Assembly (NCBI RefSeq): GCF_023630175.1
Contig: NZ_JALLIN010000028.1
Location: 1-64,000, forward strand
Origin: Streptomyces cellostaticus
GTDB taxonomy: Bacteria > Actinomycetota > Actinomycetes > Streptomycetales > Streptomycetaceae
Reading direction: 5' to 3'
Length of the DNA: 64,000 bases
Positions 34,081-42,477 of the stretch are shown here, one piece after another. A model generated the notes under the pieces. That model had not been told where the DNA came from. It ran no database searches and saw only the letters and a list, made by a program, of their open reading frames with translations. Positions within the stretch are counted from its first letter, which is position 1, and the number at the start of each line of letters is the position of its first letter. Position numbers and translations under genes: made by a program.

Positions 34081-35700
34081 ATGACTAGTCAGACCACCAT
34101 CGACACGACGGGACCGGGGGACCGGGCATCGGCCGACCCGTCGGAGCCGACCCCGGCCGCGGGGCTGCGCGGCCACCCGTGGCTCACCCTCATCACCGTC
34201 GCCGTAGGGGTCATGATGGTGGCCCTCGACGGCACCATCGTGGCCATCGCCAACCCGGCCATCCAGAAGGACCTCGGCGCGAGCTTCTCCGACGTCCAGT
34301 GGATCACCAACGGCTACTTCCTCGCCCTCGCGGTCTGCCTGATCACCGCGGGCAAGCTGGGCGACCGCTTCGGCCACCGGCAGACCTTCCTGATCGGCGT
34401 CACCGGCTTCGCCACCGCCTCGGGCGCCATCGGCCTGTCGAACAGCATCGCCGCGGTCGTCACCTTCCGCGTCTTCCAGGGCCTGTTCGGCGCGCTGCTG
34501 ATGCCGGCCGCGCTCGGACTGCTGCGGGCCACCTTCCCGGCCGAGAAGCTGAACATGGCGATCGGCATCTGGGGCATGGTCATCGGTGCCTCCACCGCGG
34601 GCGGCCCGATCCTCGGCGGCGTCCTCGTCGAGCACGTGAACTGGCAGTCGGTCTTCTTCGTCAACGTGCCGGTCGGCGCCGTCGCCCTGCTGCTGGGCCT
34701 GCTGATCCTGCTGGACCACCGCGCCGAGAACGCGCCGCGCTCCTTCGACCTGCCGGGCATCGGGCTGCTGTCCGGCGCGATGTTCTGTCTGGTGTGGGCG
34801 CTCATCCAGGCGCCGACCTGGGGCTGGGGCGACATCAAGACCTGGAGCTTCATCGGCGCCTCGGCGCTGCTGTTCGTCCTGTTCGCGGTCTGGGAGACGA
34901 GGGTCGCCGAACCGCTGATCCCGCTGGGCATGTTCCGCTCGATCCCGCTGTCCGCGGGCGTCGTCCTCATGGTCATGATGGCCATCGCCTTCATGGGCGG
35001 TCTGTTCTTCGTGACGTTCTACCTCCAGAACGTCCACGGCATGAGCCCCATCGACGCGGGTCTGCACCTGCTTCCGCTGACCGGCATGATGATCGTCGGC
35101 TCCCCGCTCGCGGGCGCCGCGATCACCAAGCTCGGCCCGCGCGTCCCGCTGGCAGGCGGCATGGCGGCCACCGCCATCGCCATGTACGGCATGTCGACGC
35201 TGGAGGCCGACACCGGCAGCGGTGCGATGTCGATCTGGTTCGCCCTGCTGGGCTTCGGCCTCGCGCCGGTCATGGTCGGCGCCACCGAGGTGATCGTCGG
35301 CAACGCGCCCATGGAGCTGTCCGGTGTGGCGGGCGGCCTGCAGCAGGCGGCCATGCAGATCGGCGGCAGCCTCGGTACGGCGGTGCTGGGGGCCGTGATG
35401 GCCTCCAGGGTCGACAGCGAACTGCCGGGCAACTGGGCCGGCGCGGGGCTGCCGAAGCTGACCCCGGAGCAGTTGGACCAGGCCTCCGAGGCGGTCCAGG
35501 TGGGCGTGGCGCCGGTGGTCAAGGGCATGCCCGAGGCTCTCGTCGCGAAGATCACCACGGTCGCCCACGACACCTTCGTCTCCGGCATGAGCCTCGCCTC
35601 CCTGGTCGCGGCGGGCGTGGCGGCGGTCGCGGTGCTGGTCGCCTTCCTCACCAAGCGGGGCCAGAACGCGGAGGCGGGCGCGGGCGTCGGTCACATCTGA
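34081..35700 (+). CDS. MFS multidrug exporter, DHA2 family (14 TM)
   Basis: 539 residues. The proton antiporter motifs are clear: VALDGTIVAIANPAIQKDL (motif D1 region), LITAGKLGDRFGHRQTF (motif A) and GASTAGGPILGGVLVEHVNW (motif C, antiporter signature). About 14 membrane segments are predicted, as in the DHA2 family (EmrB/QacA type). The substrate is unknown. Expression is probably controlled by the divergent TetR protein, with a leaderless mRNA. A hairpin at 35725-35753 follows the gene. Confidence 0.94.
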   Translation: MTSQTTIDTTGPGDRASADPSEPTPAAGLRGHPWLTLITVAVGVMMVALDGTIVAIANPAIQKDLGASFSDVQWITNGYFLALAVCLITAGKLGDRFGHRQTFLIGVTGFATASGAIGLSNSIAAVVTFRVFQGLFGALLMPAALGLLRATFPAEKLNMAIGIWGMVIGASTAGGPILGGVLVEHVNWQSVFFVNVPVGAVALLLGLLILLDHRAENAPRSFDLPGIGLLSGAMFCLVWALIQAPTWGWGDIKTWSFIGASALLFVLFAVWETRVAEPLIPLGMFRSIPLSAGVVLMVMMAIAFMGGLFFVTFYLQNVHGMSPIDAGLHLLPLTGMMIVGSPLAGAAITKLGPRVPLAGGMAATAIAMYGMSTLEADTGSGAMSIWFALLGFGLAPVMVGATEVIVGNAPMELSGVAGGLQQAAMQIGGSLGTAVLGAVMASRVDSELPGNWAGAGLPKLTPEQLDQASEAVQVGVAPVVKGMPEALVAKITTVAHDTFVSGMSLASLVAAGVAAVAVLVAFLTKRGQNAEAGAGVGHI

Positions 35701-35724
35701 CCGCGCGTCTCATGCGCGGGCTCG

Positions 35725-35753
35725 GCGGAGTTCACCCATCCGGGTGACTCCGC
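35725..35753 (+). terminator. terminator of the MFS gene
   Basis: GCGGAGTTCACCC and GGGTGACTCCGC pair with a single bulged base around a short loop, 25 bases past the stop codon. Confidence 0.7.
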
Positions 35754-35802
35754 TCAAGATCCCTCATCCCGGGCGCGCGCCGCAGGTCACAGTGGGTCAG
35801 GT

Positions 35803-35866
35803 CCTCCGCAGGGCATGCGGAGGGCGCCGGGCCGCGGCGCGCGCTGCCGGAGGGGGCAGCGCGCGC
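35803..35866. promoter_or_regulatory. two consecutive hairpins in the leader of the small membrane-protein gene
   Basis: CCTCCGCA-GGGCA-TGCGGAGG (35803-35823) is followed by a perfect 12-bp stem GCGCGCGCTGCC/GGCAGCGCGCGC (35837-35866). They lie between the MFS terminator and the downstream gene and could be a structured leader, an attenuator or a small RNA. Confidence 0.45.
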
Positions 35867-35938
35867 AGGTCTGTCCGGGGAAAACCGGGGTACCCGCCCA
35901 GCGAGGCCGAACTGTCCATGACCTCCAGGGAGTTGATG

Positions 35939-36244
35939 ATGGCTGGCTTCGGGCACGGAACGCGCGGACACCCCCGGTCACGCGGCCGTTCGTGGCAGCG
36001 GACCGGGCCGGACCGCGCGACGCTCGGGATCATCGGAACCGTCTGCGCGGTCGCCGGGTTCTTCGCACTGGGCATCATCCTCGGCCCGGTGGCGATGTTC
36101 TGCGGCTGGCAGTCCATGGGCCGCACATGGTCCACCGACCGCAACATCCCGGCCGTGGTGGCCCTGGTCCTGGGCGCGATAGACACCCTGCTGTCCCTCA
36201 TCGCCCTGGCCGGCGCGGCCACTTGGGGCCACGGCCTGCTCTGA
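35939..36244 (+). CDS. small DUF4190-like membrane protein
   Basis: 101 residues from ATG 35939 (GGGAG 6 bases upstream); ATG 35936 and 35918 are alternatives. A basic, soluble N-terminal 30 residues precede two hydrophobic segments (LGIIGTVCAVAGFFALGIIL and VVALVLGAIDTLLSLIALAG). The arrangement, with GWQSMGRTW between the helices, resembles DUF4190 proteins. Function is unknown. Confidence 0.75.
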   Translation: MAGFGHGTRGHPRSRGRSWQRTGPDRATLGIIGTVCAVAGFFALGIILGPVAMFCGWQSMGRTWSTDRNIPAVVALVLGAIDTLLSLIALAGAATWGHGLL

Positions 36245-36262
36245 GCCCGCCCCGACCTCGAC

Positions 36263-36292
36263 GCCCGCGGCTCCGGGCCCGGAGCCGCGGGC
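36263..36292. terminator. terminator after the DUF4190-like gene
   Basis: A 30-bp perfect palindrome (GCCCGCGGCTCC GGGCCC GGAGCCGCGGGC) lies 18 bases past the stop codon. The remaining gap to 36585 (about 290 bp) shows no gene or repeat that I can identify; overlapping frames have atypical composition. Confidence 0.85.
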
Positions 36293-36585
36293 CCCTGCAC
36301 GTCCATGCGCCGGAACCCGCGGACGCGGCCTCCCCGCAGTGCGTACGGGGCTCGGGCCCGCGGGGATGCGCGCCTGCCGACGTGGCGCCCGCCGGGCAAC
36401 GGCGGCCGTGCCGGCCTGGCCACTGCCAGGCGGGCGGCACAGGCGGGTGCGGCGGTACCCCGCCGGCGCGGGCGAGCGCGACACCCTGACGCCCGCCCGG
36501 ACACCCGGCACCAGCGAACCCGGCTCGTCCGGGCCCGGCCCGGTCGAGCCACGTCCCGCCCAGCCGAACCCGGTCGAGCCGGACC

Positions 36586-37329
36586 TCAGTGCCGCTGCCC
36601 CTCCCGCTCCCCGGCCAGCCGGGCCACCTCCGCCCGCAGCGACCGGACCTCCTCCGTCAGCACCGCGATCGCCTCCGTCTGCCGCCGCTCCTCCACGTCG
36701 TCCTTCTCGAACCGCGAGATGAACCACGCCGCGATGTTCGCCGTCACCACACCGAGCAACGCGATCCCGGACAGCATCAGCCCGACCGCGATCATCCGCC
36801 CCAGCCCGGTGGTCGGCGCGTGATCCCCGTACCCCACCGTGGTCATCGTCGTGAAGGACCACCACACGGCGTCACCCAGCGTTCGGATGTTCCCCTCCGG
36901 GGACTCCCGCTCCGCCGACAGCACCGCGAGCGACCCGAACATCATCAGCCCGATCACCGACCCCACGACGTACGTCGTCAGCCGGATCTGCGGAGCCATC
37001 CGCGCCCGCCGCCCCACCAGCATCAGCGTGGACACCAGCCGCAGCAGCCTGAGCGGCTGCAGCACCGGCAGCACCACCGCGCACAGGTCGGGCCAGTGCC
37101 GGCGCACGAACTCCCCGCGCCGGGGCGCGAGCGCCAGCCGCATGAGGTAGTCCACGGCGAAGGCGCCCCACACCACCCATTCGACCCCCGTGCACAGGGC
37201 CGTCAGCGGGTGCCCCGCCGAATCGTCCACGATGGGTACGGCGTACGCGACGGCGAAGGCCACGGCCAGTGCCAGCAGGGGTCGCTGGGTCAGCCGCTCC
37301 CACCGGGCCTGCGCCGCATTCGTCTCCAT
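36586..37329 (-). CDS. voltage-gated-type potassium channel subunit
   Basis: 247 residues with six likely membrane segments. The fourth carries spaced arginines (LRLLRLVSTLMLVGRRARM), as in a voltage sensor. The pore loop ends TMTTVGYGDHAP with the K+ selectivity filter TVGYGD (164-169). The C-terminal 40 residues form a predicted coiled coil (VEERRQTEAIAVLTEEVRSL), which could hold a tetramer together. The start METNAAQ is 20 bases from the aceE terminator. Confidence 0.92.
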   Translation of the reverse strand: METNAAQARWERLTQRPLLALAVAFAVAYAVPIVDDSAGHPLTALCTGVEWVVWGAFAVDYLMRLALAPRRGEFVRRHWPDLCAVVLPVLQPLRLLRLVSTLMLVGRRARMAPQIRLTTYVVGSVIGLMMFGSLAVLSAERESPEGNIRTLGDAVWWSFTTMTTVGYGDHAPTTGLGRMIAVGLMLSGIALLGVVTANIAAWFISRFEKDDVEERRQTEAIAVLTEEVRSLRAEVARLAGEREGQRH

Positions 37330-37348
37330 GCCCGCATCGTAGGGAAGA

Positions 37349-37387
37349 CGTGCGGGCGGCGGGGACCCCGTCCCCGCCGCCCGCACG
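37349..37387 (-). terminator. terminator of aceE
   Basis: An 18-bp perfect stem (CGTGCGGGCGGCGGGGAC and complement) with a CCC loop lies about 105 bp beyond the aceE stop codon and just upstream of the channel gene. Confidence 0.88.
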
Positions 37388-37439
37388 CCCGGAACCCCGT
37401 CACGGGCCGCGCCACGCCGGGCCTCTCGTGTGGATCATG

Positions 37440-37493
37440 CAGGGCTCGCGCCGGGCGCCGCGAGCCTTCCGACAGACCTTTCCGGTCACAGCA
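37440..37493 (-). repeat. A1 deletion derivative, copy 3, at the aceE stop codon
   Basis: Read on the minus strand: TGCTGTGACCGGAAAGGTCT directly after the TAG of aceE, then GGAAGGCTCGCGGCGCCCGG and CGCGAGCC. The left tip and arm of A1 are intact. The core is gone, but GGCTCGCG still pairs with CGCGAGCC around an 8-base loop. Confidence 0.72.
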
Positions 37494-40241
37494 CTAGGCG
37501 TCGCCGCCCGCCGCACCCGGGTCCGCCGCCGACACGTCCAGCAACTGGTACCGGTCGACGGCCTGCTTCAGCACGGACCGGTCGACCCGGCCCTCCCGGG
37601 CCAGCTCGGTCAGCACCCCGACCACGATCGACTGCGCGTCGATGTGGAAGAACCGCCGCGCCGCGCCCCGGGTGTCGGCGAAGCCGAAGCCGTCCGCGCC
37701 GAGGGACTGGTAGGTCCCCGGCACCCAGCGCGCGATCTGGTCCGGCACCGACCGCATCCAGTCGGACACGGCCACGAAGGGTCCCTCGGAGCCGCTGAGC
37801 TTCCGCGTCACGTACGGCACCCGCTGCTCCTCCTCCGGGTGCAGCAGGTTGTGCTCCTCGCAGGCCACGGCCTCGCGCCGCAGCTCGTTCCACGAGGTCG
37901 CCGACCACACGTCCGCCTTGACGTTCCACTCCTCGGCGAGGAGCCGCTGGGCCTCCAGCGCCCACGGCACCGCGACACCGGACGCCATGATCTGCGCCGG
38001 GACCGAGCCGCCGGTGCCCTCGCTCAGCTTGTGGATGCCCTTGACGATGCCCTCGACGTCCACGTTCGCCGGCTCGGCCGGGTGCTGGATGGGCTCGTTG
38101 TAGACGGTGAGGTAGTAGAAGACGTCCTCGCCGTGCGGGTGCTCGGCGTCACCGCCGTACATCCGGCGCAGGCCGTCCTGCACGATGTGCGCGATCTCGT
38201 AGGCGTACGCCGGGTCGTAGGCCACGCACGCCGGGTTGGTCGAGGCGAGGAGCTGCGAGTGGCCGTCCGCGTGCTGCAGTCCCTCACCGGTCAGGGTCGT
38301 GCGTCCGGCGGTCGCGCCCAGCACGAAACCACGCGCGAGCTGGTCGGCCATCTGCCAGAACTGGTCGCCGGTGCGCTGGAAACCGAACATCGAGTAGAAG
38401 ACGTACACCGGGATCAGCGGCTCGCCGTGTGTGGCGTAGGCGGAGCCGGCCGCGATCAGCGAGGCCGTGCAGCCCGCCTCGGAGATGCCGTCGTGCAGCA
38501 TCTGGCCGGTCGGCGACTCCTTGTACGCGAGCAGCAGATCGCGGTCCACCGCCTCGTACTGCTGGCCGAGCGGGTTGTAGATCTTCGCGCTCGGGAAGAA
38601 GGAGTCCATGCCGAACGTGCGGTACTCGTCCGGCGCGATCAGCACGAACCGCTTGCCGATCTCCTTGTCCCGCATGAGGTCCTTCAGCAGCCGCACGAAC
38701 GCCATGGTCGTGGCGATGGACTGCTGGCCGGTGCCCTTCTTCACGGTCGCGTACGCCTTGTCGTCCGGCAGCGCCAGCGGCTTGGAGCGGACGACCCGGG
38801 TCGGCACGTACCCGCCGCACTGCCGGCGCCGGTCGTGCATGTACTGGATCTCCTCGGAGTTCCGCCCCGGGTGGTAGTACGGCGGCGCGCCGGACTCCAG
38901 CTCCTTGTCGGAGATCGGCAGGTGCAGCCGGTCGCGGAAGCCCTTGAGGTCGTCGACCGTCAGCTTCTTCATCTGGTGCGTGGCGTTGCGGCCCTCGAAG
39001 TTCGGGCCCAGCGTCCACCCCTTGACCGTCTTGGCCAGGATGACCGTCGGCTGGCCCTTGTGCTCCACGGCGGCCTTGAACGCCGCGTAGATCTTCCGGT
39101 GGTCGTGACCGCCGCGGCCCAGCATCAGGATCTGGTGGTCGCTCATGTTCTGGACCATCGAGCGCAGCCGGTGGTCGTCACCGAAGAAGTGGTCGCGGAT
39201 GTACGCGCCGGTCTCGGTCGCGTACGTCTGGAACTGGCCGTCCGGCGTGGTGTTCATCCGGTTGACCAGGACGCCGTCCCGGTCCTGCGCGAGCAGCGGG
39301 TCCCAGGAGCGGTCCCAGATCAGTTTGATCACGTTCCAGCCGGCGCCCCGGAAGACCGACTCCAGCTCCTGGATGATCTTCCCGTTGCCGCGCACCGGGC
39401 CGTCCAGGCGCTGCAGGTTGCAGTTGACCACGAAGGTCAGGTTGTCCAGCCCCTCGCGCGCGGCGATGCTGAGCTGGCCGAGCGACTCCGGCTCGTCCAT
39501 CTCCCCGTCGCCGAGGAACGCCCACACGTGCGACGTGGAGGTGTCGGCGATGCCGCGCGCCTCCATGTAGCGGTTCATCCGCGCCTGGTAGATCGCGCCG
39601 AGCGGGCCGAGGCCCATGGAGACCGTCGGGAACTCCCAGAAGTCCGGCATGGAGCGCGGATGCGGGTAGCTGGACAGGCCGTCGGGATACTTCGACTTCT
39701 CCTGCCGGAAGCCGTCGAGCTGCTTCTCGGTGAGGCGGTCGAGCAGGTACGCGCGCGCGTAGATGCCGGGGGAGGCGTGGCCCTGGAAGAAGACCTGGTC
39801 GCCGCCGTCGCCCTCGTCCTTGCCGCGGAAGAAGTGGTTGAAGCCCACGTCGTACAGCGAGGCGGAGGAGGCGAAAGTGGCGATGTGGCCGCCGACGCCG
39901 ATGCCCGGGCGCTGGGCGCGCGAGACCATCACGGCCGCGTTCCAGCGGGTCGCGTTGAGGATCCGGCGCTCGATCTCCTCGTTGCCCGGGAAGAACGGCT
40001 CGGCCCTGGTGGGGATCGTGTTGACGTAGTCCGTGCTGCGCATCTCGGGCACGGCCACGCGCCGCTCGCGGGCCCGCTCGATCAGGCGGAGCATGAGATA
40101 CCGGGCCCGCTCCCGGCCGCGCTCGTCGACCGCGGCGTCGAGGGAGTCGAGCCACTCCTGGGTCTCTTCGGGATCGAAGTCAGGAACCTGACTCGGAAGG
40201 CCGCCAATGATGATCGGATTGCGATCGGATCCGGAAGCCAC
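37494..40241 (-). CDS. aceE: pyruvate dehydrogenase E1 component (homodimeric AceE type)
   Basis: 915 residues from the GTG giving MASGSDRNPIIIGGLPSQVP (AAGGA 6 bases upstream). It decarboxylates pyruvate with thiamine diphosphate and passes the acetyl group to the E2 lipoyl domain. The ThDP motif is present as FLGDGEMDEPESLGQLSIA (GDGx about 25 to NCN), with FVVNCNLQRLDGPVRGN. Other AceE signatures include PGIGVGGHIATFASSASLYD, QVFFQGHASPGIYAR and a C-terminal QPAD-like region VGVLTELAREG. The length and single-chain organisation are of the Gram-negative and actinobacterial type. Stop codon TAG abuts repeat A1. Confidence 0.97.
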   Translation of the reverse strand: MASGSDRNPIIIGGLPSQVPDFDPEETQEWLDSLDAAVDERGRERARYLMLRLIERARERRVAVPEMRSTDYVNTIPTRAEPFFPGNEEIERRILNATRWNAAVMVSRAQRPGIGVGGHIATFASSASLYDVGFNHFFRGKDEGDGGDQVFFQGHASPGIYARAYLLDRLTEKQLDGFRQEKSKYPDGLSSYPHPRSMPDFWEFPTVSMGLGPLGAIYQARMNRYMEARGIADTSTSHVWAFLGDGEMDEPESLGQLSIAAREGLDNLTFVVNCNLQRLDGPVRGNGKIIQELESVFRGAGWNVIKLIWDRSWDPLLAQDRDGVLVNRMNTTPDGQFQTYATETGAYIRDHFFGDDHRLRSMVQNMSDHQILMLGRGGHDHRKIYAAFKAAVEHKGQPTVILAKTVKGWTLGPNFEGRNATHQMKKLTVDDLKGFRDRLHLPISDKELESGAPPYYHPGRNSEEIQYMHDRRRQCGGYVPTRVVRSKPLALPDDKAYATVKKGTGQQSIATTMAFVRLLKDLMRDKEIGKRFVLIAPDEYRTFGMDSFFPSAKIYNPLGQQYEAVDRDLLLAYKESPTGQMLHDGISEAGCTASLIAAGSAYATHGEPLIPVYVFYSMFGFQRTGDQFWQMADQLARGFVLGATAGRTTLTGEGLQHADGHSQLLASTNPACVAYDPAYAYEIAHIVQDGLRRMYGGDAEHPHGEDVFYYLTVYNEPIQHPAEPANVDVEGIVKGIHKLSEGTGGSVPAQIMASGVAVPWALEAQRLLAEEWNVKADVWSATSWNELRREAVACEEHNLLHPEEEQRVPYVTRKLSGSEGPFVAVSDWMRSVPDQIARWVPGTYQSLGADGFGFADTRGAARRFFHIDAQSIVVGVLTELAREGRVDRSVLKQAVDRYQLLDVSAADPGAAGGDA

Positions 40242-40648
40242 GCTGTTCCTTATCTGCCGGAGGGCCACTTTTCCATTCGTGCCTACACCGTTCCCCATCG
40301 TGTACCGCGGGAAGACGTACGTCATCTCTACCGTGGGGTAACCGGTACACAGGCCCGGTCAAAACGCAACGATACGCCCGGGACGTGACAGGATTGCCAA
40401 ACTTGTTCGAGAGTCGTTCGGCCGGATGGTTCCGAATGGAACAAAGCGGGCACCCGCGCGTGATGTGGGCCCCGGCGAATCGGGATACGGTGCCAGGAGT
40501 TGCGCCGACACGGCCGGGATCGTCACCGTTTCGGCGGTCCGGGCGGCCGGGTACTTGCGCGATCCGTCCAGCCCGTGTGGACTACGGCCAATGCTTCGCG
40601 CACGCGCGTGGCTGAGATATTCACCAAGACATGATCAGGAGGCAAACC
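40242..40648. promoter_or_regulatory. 407-bp divergent region between aceE and the DUF3052 gene
   Basis: A 14-bp dyad GTTCC-GAAT-GGAAC (40429-40442) lies near the middle, about 190 bp from aceE and 205 bp from the DUF3052 start. It is a candidate operator. No gene or dispersed repeat is visible in the rest. Confidence 0.45.
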
Positions 40649-41086
40649 GTGAGCGCGACCGCGGACCACGCGGAGGAGCGGACGAACCCTGCCGCCAGGC
40701 TGGGGTTCCAGCCCGGGCAGGTGGTCCAGGAGATCGGCTACGACGACGACGTCGATCAGGAGCTCCGCGAGGCCATCGAGGAAGCCGTCGAGGGCGACCT
40801 GATGGACGAGGACTACGACGACGTGGCCGACGCCGTCGTGCTGTGGTACCGCGACGAGGACGGTGATCTCACCGACGCGCTCGTCGATGCCACGACGTAC
40901 ATGGAGGAGGGCGGCGCCATCCTGCTGCTCACGCCGAAGACCGGCCGCAGCGGGTACGTGGAGCCGAGCGACATCTCGGAGGCCGCGACGACCGCCGGCC
41001 TGACCGCGTCCAAGAGCGTCAGCGTCGGCAAGGACTGGAGCGGCAGCCGTCTGGCGACGCCGAAGGCCGCCAAGTCGAAGAAGTGA
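40649..41086 (+). CDS. DUF3052 protein
   Basis: 145 residues from GTG with a near-perfect AGGAGG 6 bases upstream. The acidic segment EIGYDDDVDQELREAIEEAV and the motif DAVVLWYRDEDGDLTDALVD are typical of DUF3052, an actinobacterial family normally found beside aceE. It has a basic Lys-rich tail. Function is unknown. It is divergent from aceE and separated from ahpE by a strong terminator. Confidence 0.92.
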   Translation: MSATADHAEERTNPAARLGFQPGQVVQEIGYDDDVDQELREAIEEAVEGDLMDEDYDDVADAVVLWYRDEDGDLTDALVDATTYMEEGGAILLLTPKTGRSGYVEPSDISEAATTAGLTASKSVSVGKDWSGSRLATPKAAKSKK

Positions 41087-41091
41087 CCGCC

Positions 41092-41119
41092 ACCGGGCCG
41101 GGCCCTCGGGCCCGGCCCG
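41092..41119. terminator. terminator after the DUF3052 gene
   Basis: CCGGGCCGGGCCC and GGGCCCGGCCCGG form a stable stem with a minimal loop a few bases past the stop codon. Confidence 0.82.
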
Positions 41120-41206
41120 GCCGCCGCGGGTACCCCGGTGATCGCTGCGTAGGGTGGAGCCGAGCGCCAGCCGCGCTCTGAACCGAACAGCCCACCGAAG
41201 GGATGC

Positions 41207-41671
41207 ATGACGATGGCGATCCAGGTCGGCGACAAGGCGCCCGATCTCGAGCTCAAGGACAACCACGGCCGTACCGTGAACCTCGCCGACTTCCGCGGCG
41301 AGAAGAACGTGGTGCTGCTCTTCTACCCCTTCGCCTTCACCGGCGTGTGCACCGGCGAGCTGTGCGAGCTGCGCGACAACCTGCCGAAGTTCACCGACCG
41401 CGACACCCAGCTCCTCGCCGTCTCCAACGACTCCATCCACACCCTGCGCGTCTTCGCCGAGCAGGAGGGCCTGGAGTACCCGCTGCTGAGCGATTTCTGG
41501 CCGCACGGCAACGCCTCGCGCGCCTACGGCGTCTTCGACGAGGACAAGGGCTGCGCCGTCCGGGGCACCTTCATCATCGACAAGGAGGGCGTCGTGCGGT
41601 GGACCGTGGTCAACGGACTGCCGGACGCCCGGGACCTCGACGCGTACGTGAAGGCGCTCGACACCCTGTGA
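41207..41671 (+). CDS. ahpE: peroxiredoxin, AhpE/one-Cys type
   Basis: 154 residues; ATG 41207 or the ATG two codons on. It reduces peroxides with the peroxidatic Cys48 in YPFAFTGVCTGELC. A second cysteine at 53 sits close by, as in AhpE-like proteins. The Arg and Thr of the active site (FAFTGVC and late GTFIIDKEGVVR) are present. It is followed by the Ter cluster. Confidence 0.92.
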   Translation: MTMAIQVGDKAPDLELKDNHGRTVNLADFRGEKNVVLLFYPFAFTGVCTGELCELRDNLPKFTDRDTQLLAVSNDSIHTLRVFAEQEGLEYPLLSDFWPHGNASRAYGVFDEDKGCAVRGTFIIDKEGVVRWTVVNGLPDARDLDAYVKALDTL

Positions 41672-41785
41672 TCCTCCGGGTCCAGGGCCTGCGAAGAGCG
41701 GGAACCCGTCACTAGGATCGGCACGTTGATCCCATATCCGAAGCACGACGGGGCTTCCCGCCCCTGAACACCACATGGAGGACCC

Positions 41786-42361
41786 GTGGGAGTCAGCCTC
41801 AGCAAGGGCGGCAACGTATCGCTGACGAAGGAGGCCCCGGGCCTGACCGCCGTCATCGTCGGTCTGGGGTGGGACGTGCGCACCACGACCGGCACCGACT
41901 TCGACCTCGACGCCAGCGCGCTGCTGCTGAACAACTCCGGCAAGGTCGCGAGCGACCAGCACTTCGTCTTCTTCAACAACCTCAAGAGCCCCGACGGCTC
42001 GGTCGAGCACACCGGTGACAACATCACCGGTGAGGGCGAGGGCGACGACGAGCAGATCAAGATCAACCTGGCGGGCGTGCCGGCCGACATCGAGAAGATC
42101 GTCTTCCCGGTGTCGATCTACGACGCCGAGAACCGCCAGCAGTCCTTCGGTCAGGTGCGCAACGCCTTCATCCGCGTGGTGAACCAGGCGGGCGAGCAGG
42201 AGATCGCGCGCTACGACCTCAGCGAGGACGCGTCCACCGAGACCGCCATGGTCTTCGGCGAGCTCTACCGCCACGGCGCCGAGTGGAAGTTCCGCGCCAT
42301 CGGCCAGGGGTACGCCTCCGGTCTGCGCGGCATCGCCCAGGACTTCGGCGTCAACGTCTGA
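41786..42361 (+). CDS. terD: TerD-family stress protein 1
   Basis: 191 residues, GTG start with GGAGGACCC upstream. The Ca2+-binding residues lie in DFDLDASALLL (about 38-48) and DNITGEGEGDDE (78-89). The pattern GVSLSKGGNVSLTKEAPGL is the standard TerD start. TerD proteins bind calcium and are thought to assemble at the membrane with TerC-type proteins in metal, phage and chemical stress. First gene of the Ter cluster; the second TerD gene follows after 116 bp. Confidence 0.95.
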   Translation: MGVSLSKGGNVSLTKEAPGLTAVIVGLGWDVRTTTGTDFDLDASALLLNNSGKVASDQHFVFFNNLKSPDGSVEHTGDNITGEGEGDDEQIKINLAGVPADIEKIVFPVSIYDAENRQQSFGQVRNAFIRVVNQAGEQEIARYDLSEDASTETAMVFGELYRHGAEWKFRAIGQGYASGLRGIAQDFGVNV

Positions 42362-42384
42362 CAGGCACGACAGCACGAGCGACC

Positions 42385-42411
42385 GGCGCCGCCCCGTTCA
42401 CGGGCGGCGCC
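42385..42411 (+). terminator. terminator between the two terD genes
   Basis: GGCGCCGCCC and GGGCGGCGCC (10-bp perfect stem, 7-base loop) lie 24 bases after the first terD stop codon. A smaller hairpin with a TTCGG loop (42418-42437) follows. Confidence 0.8.
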
Positions 42412-42477
42412 TGGTGGTGCTCCCTTCGGGGGAGTGCAGGACAACCAAACAAGCACCGCTAGGGGAGGACCAGCATC

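Noticed and set aside
42418..42437. A small hairpin with a TTCGG loop ahead of terD2 as a third copy of repeat C
   Set aside because: It shares only G/C runs with repeat C and lacks the GAC/GTC pairing region, so it is treated as part of the terminator region.
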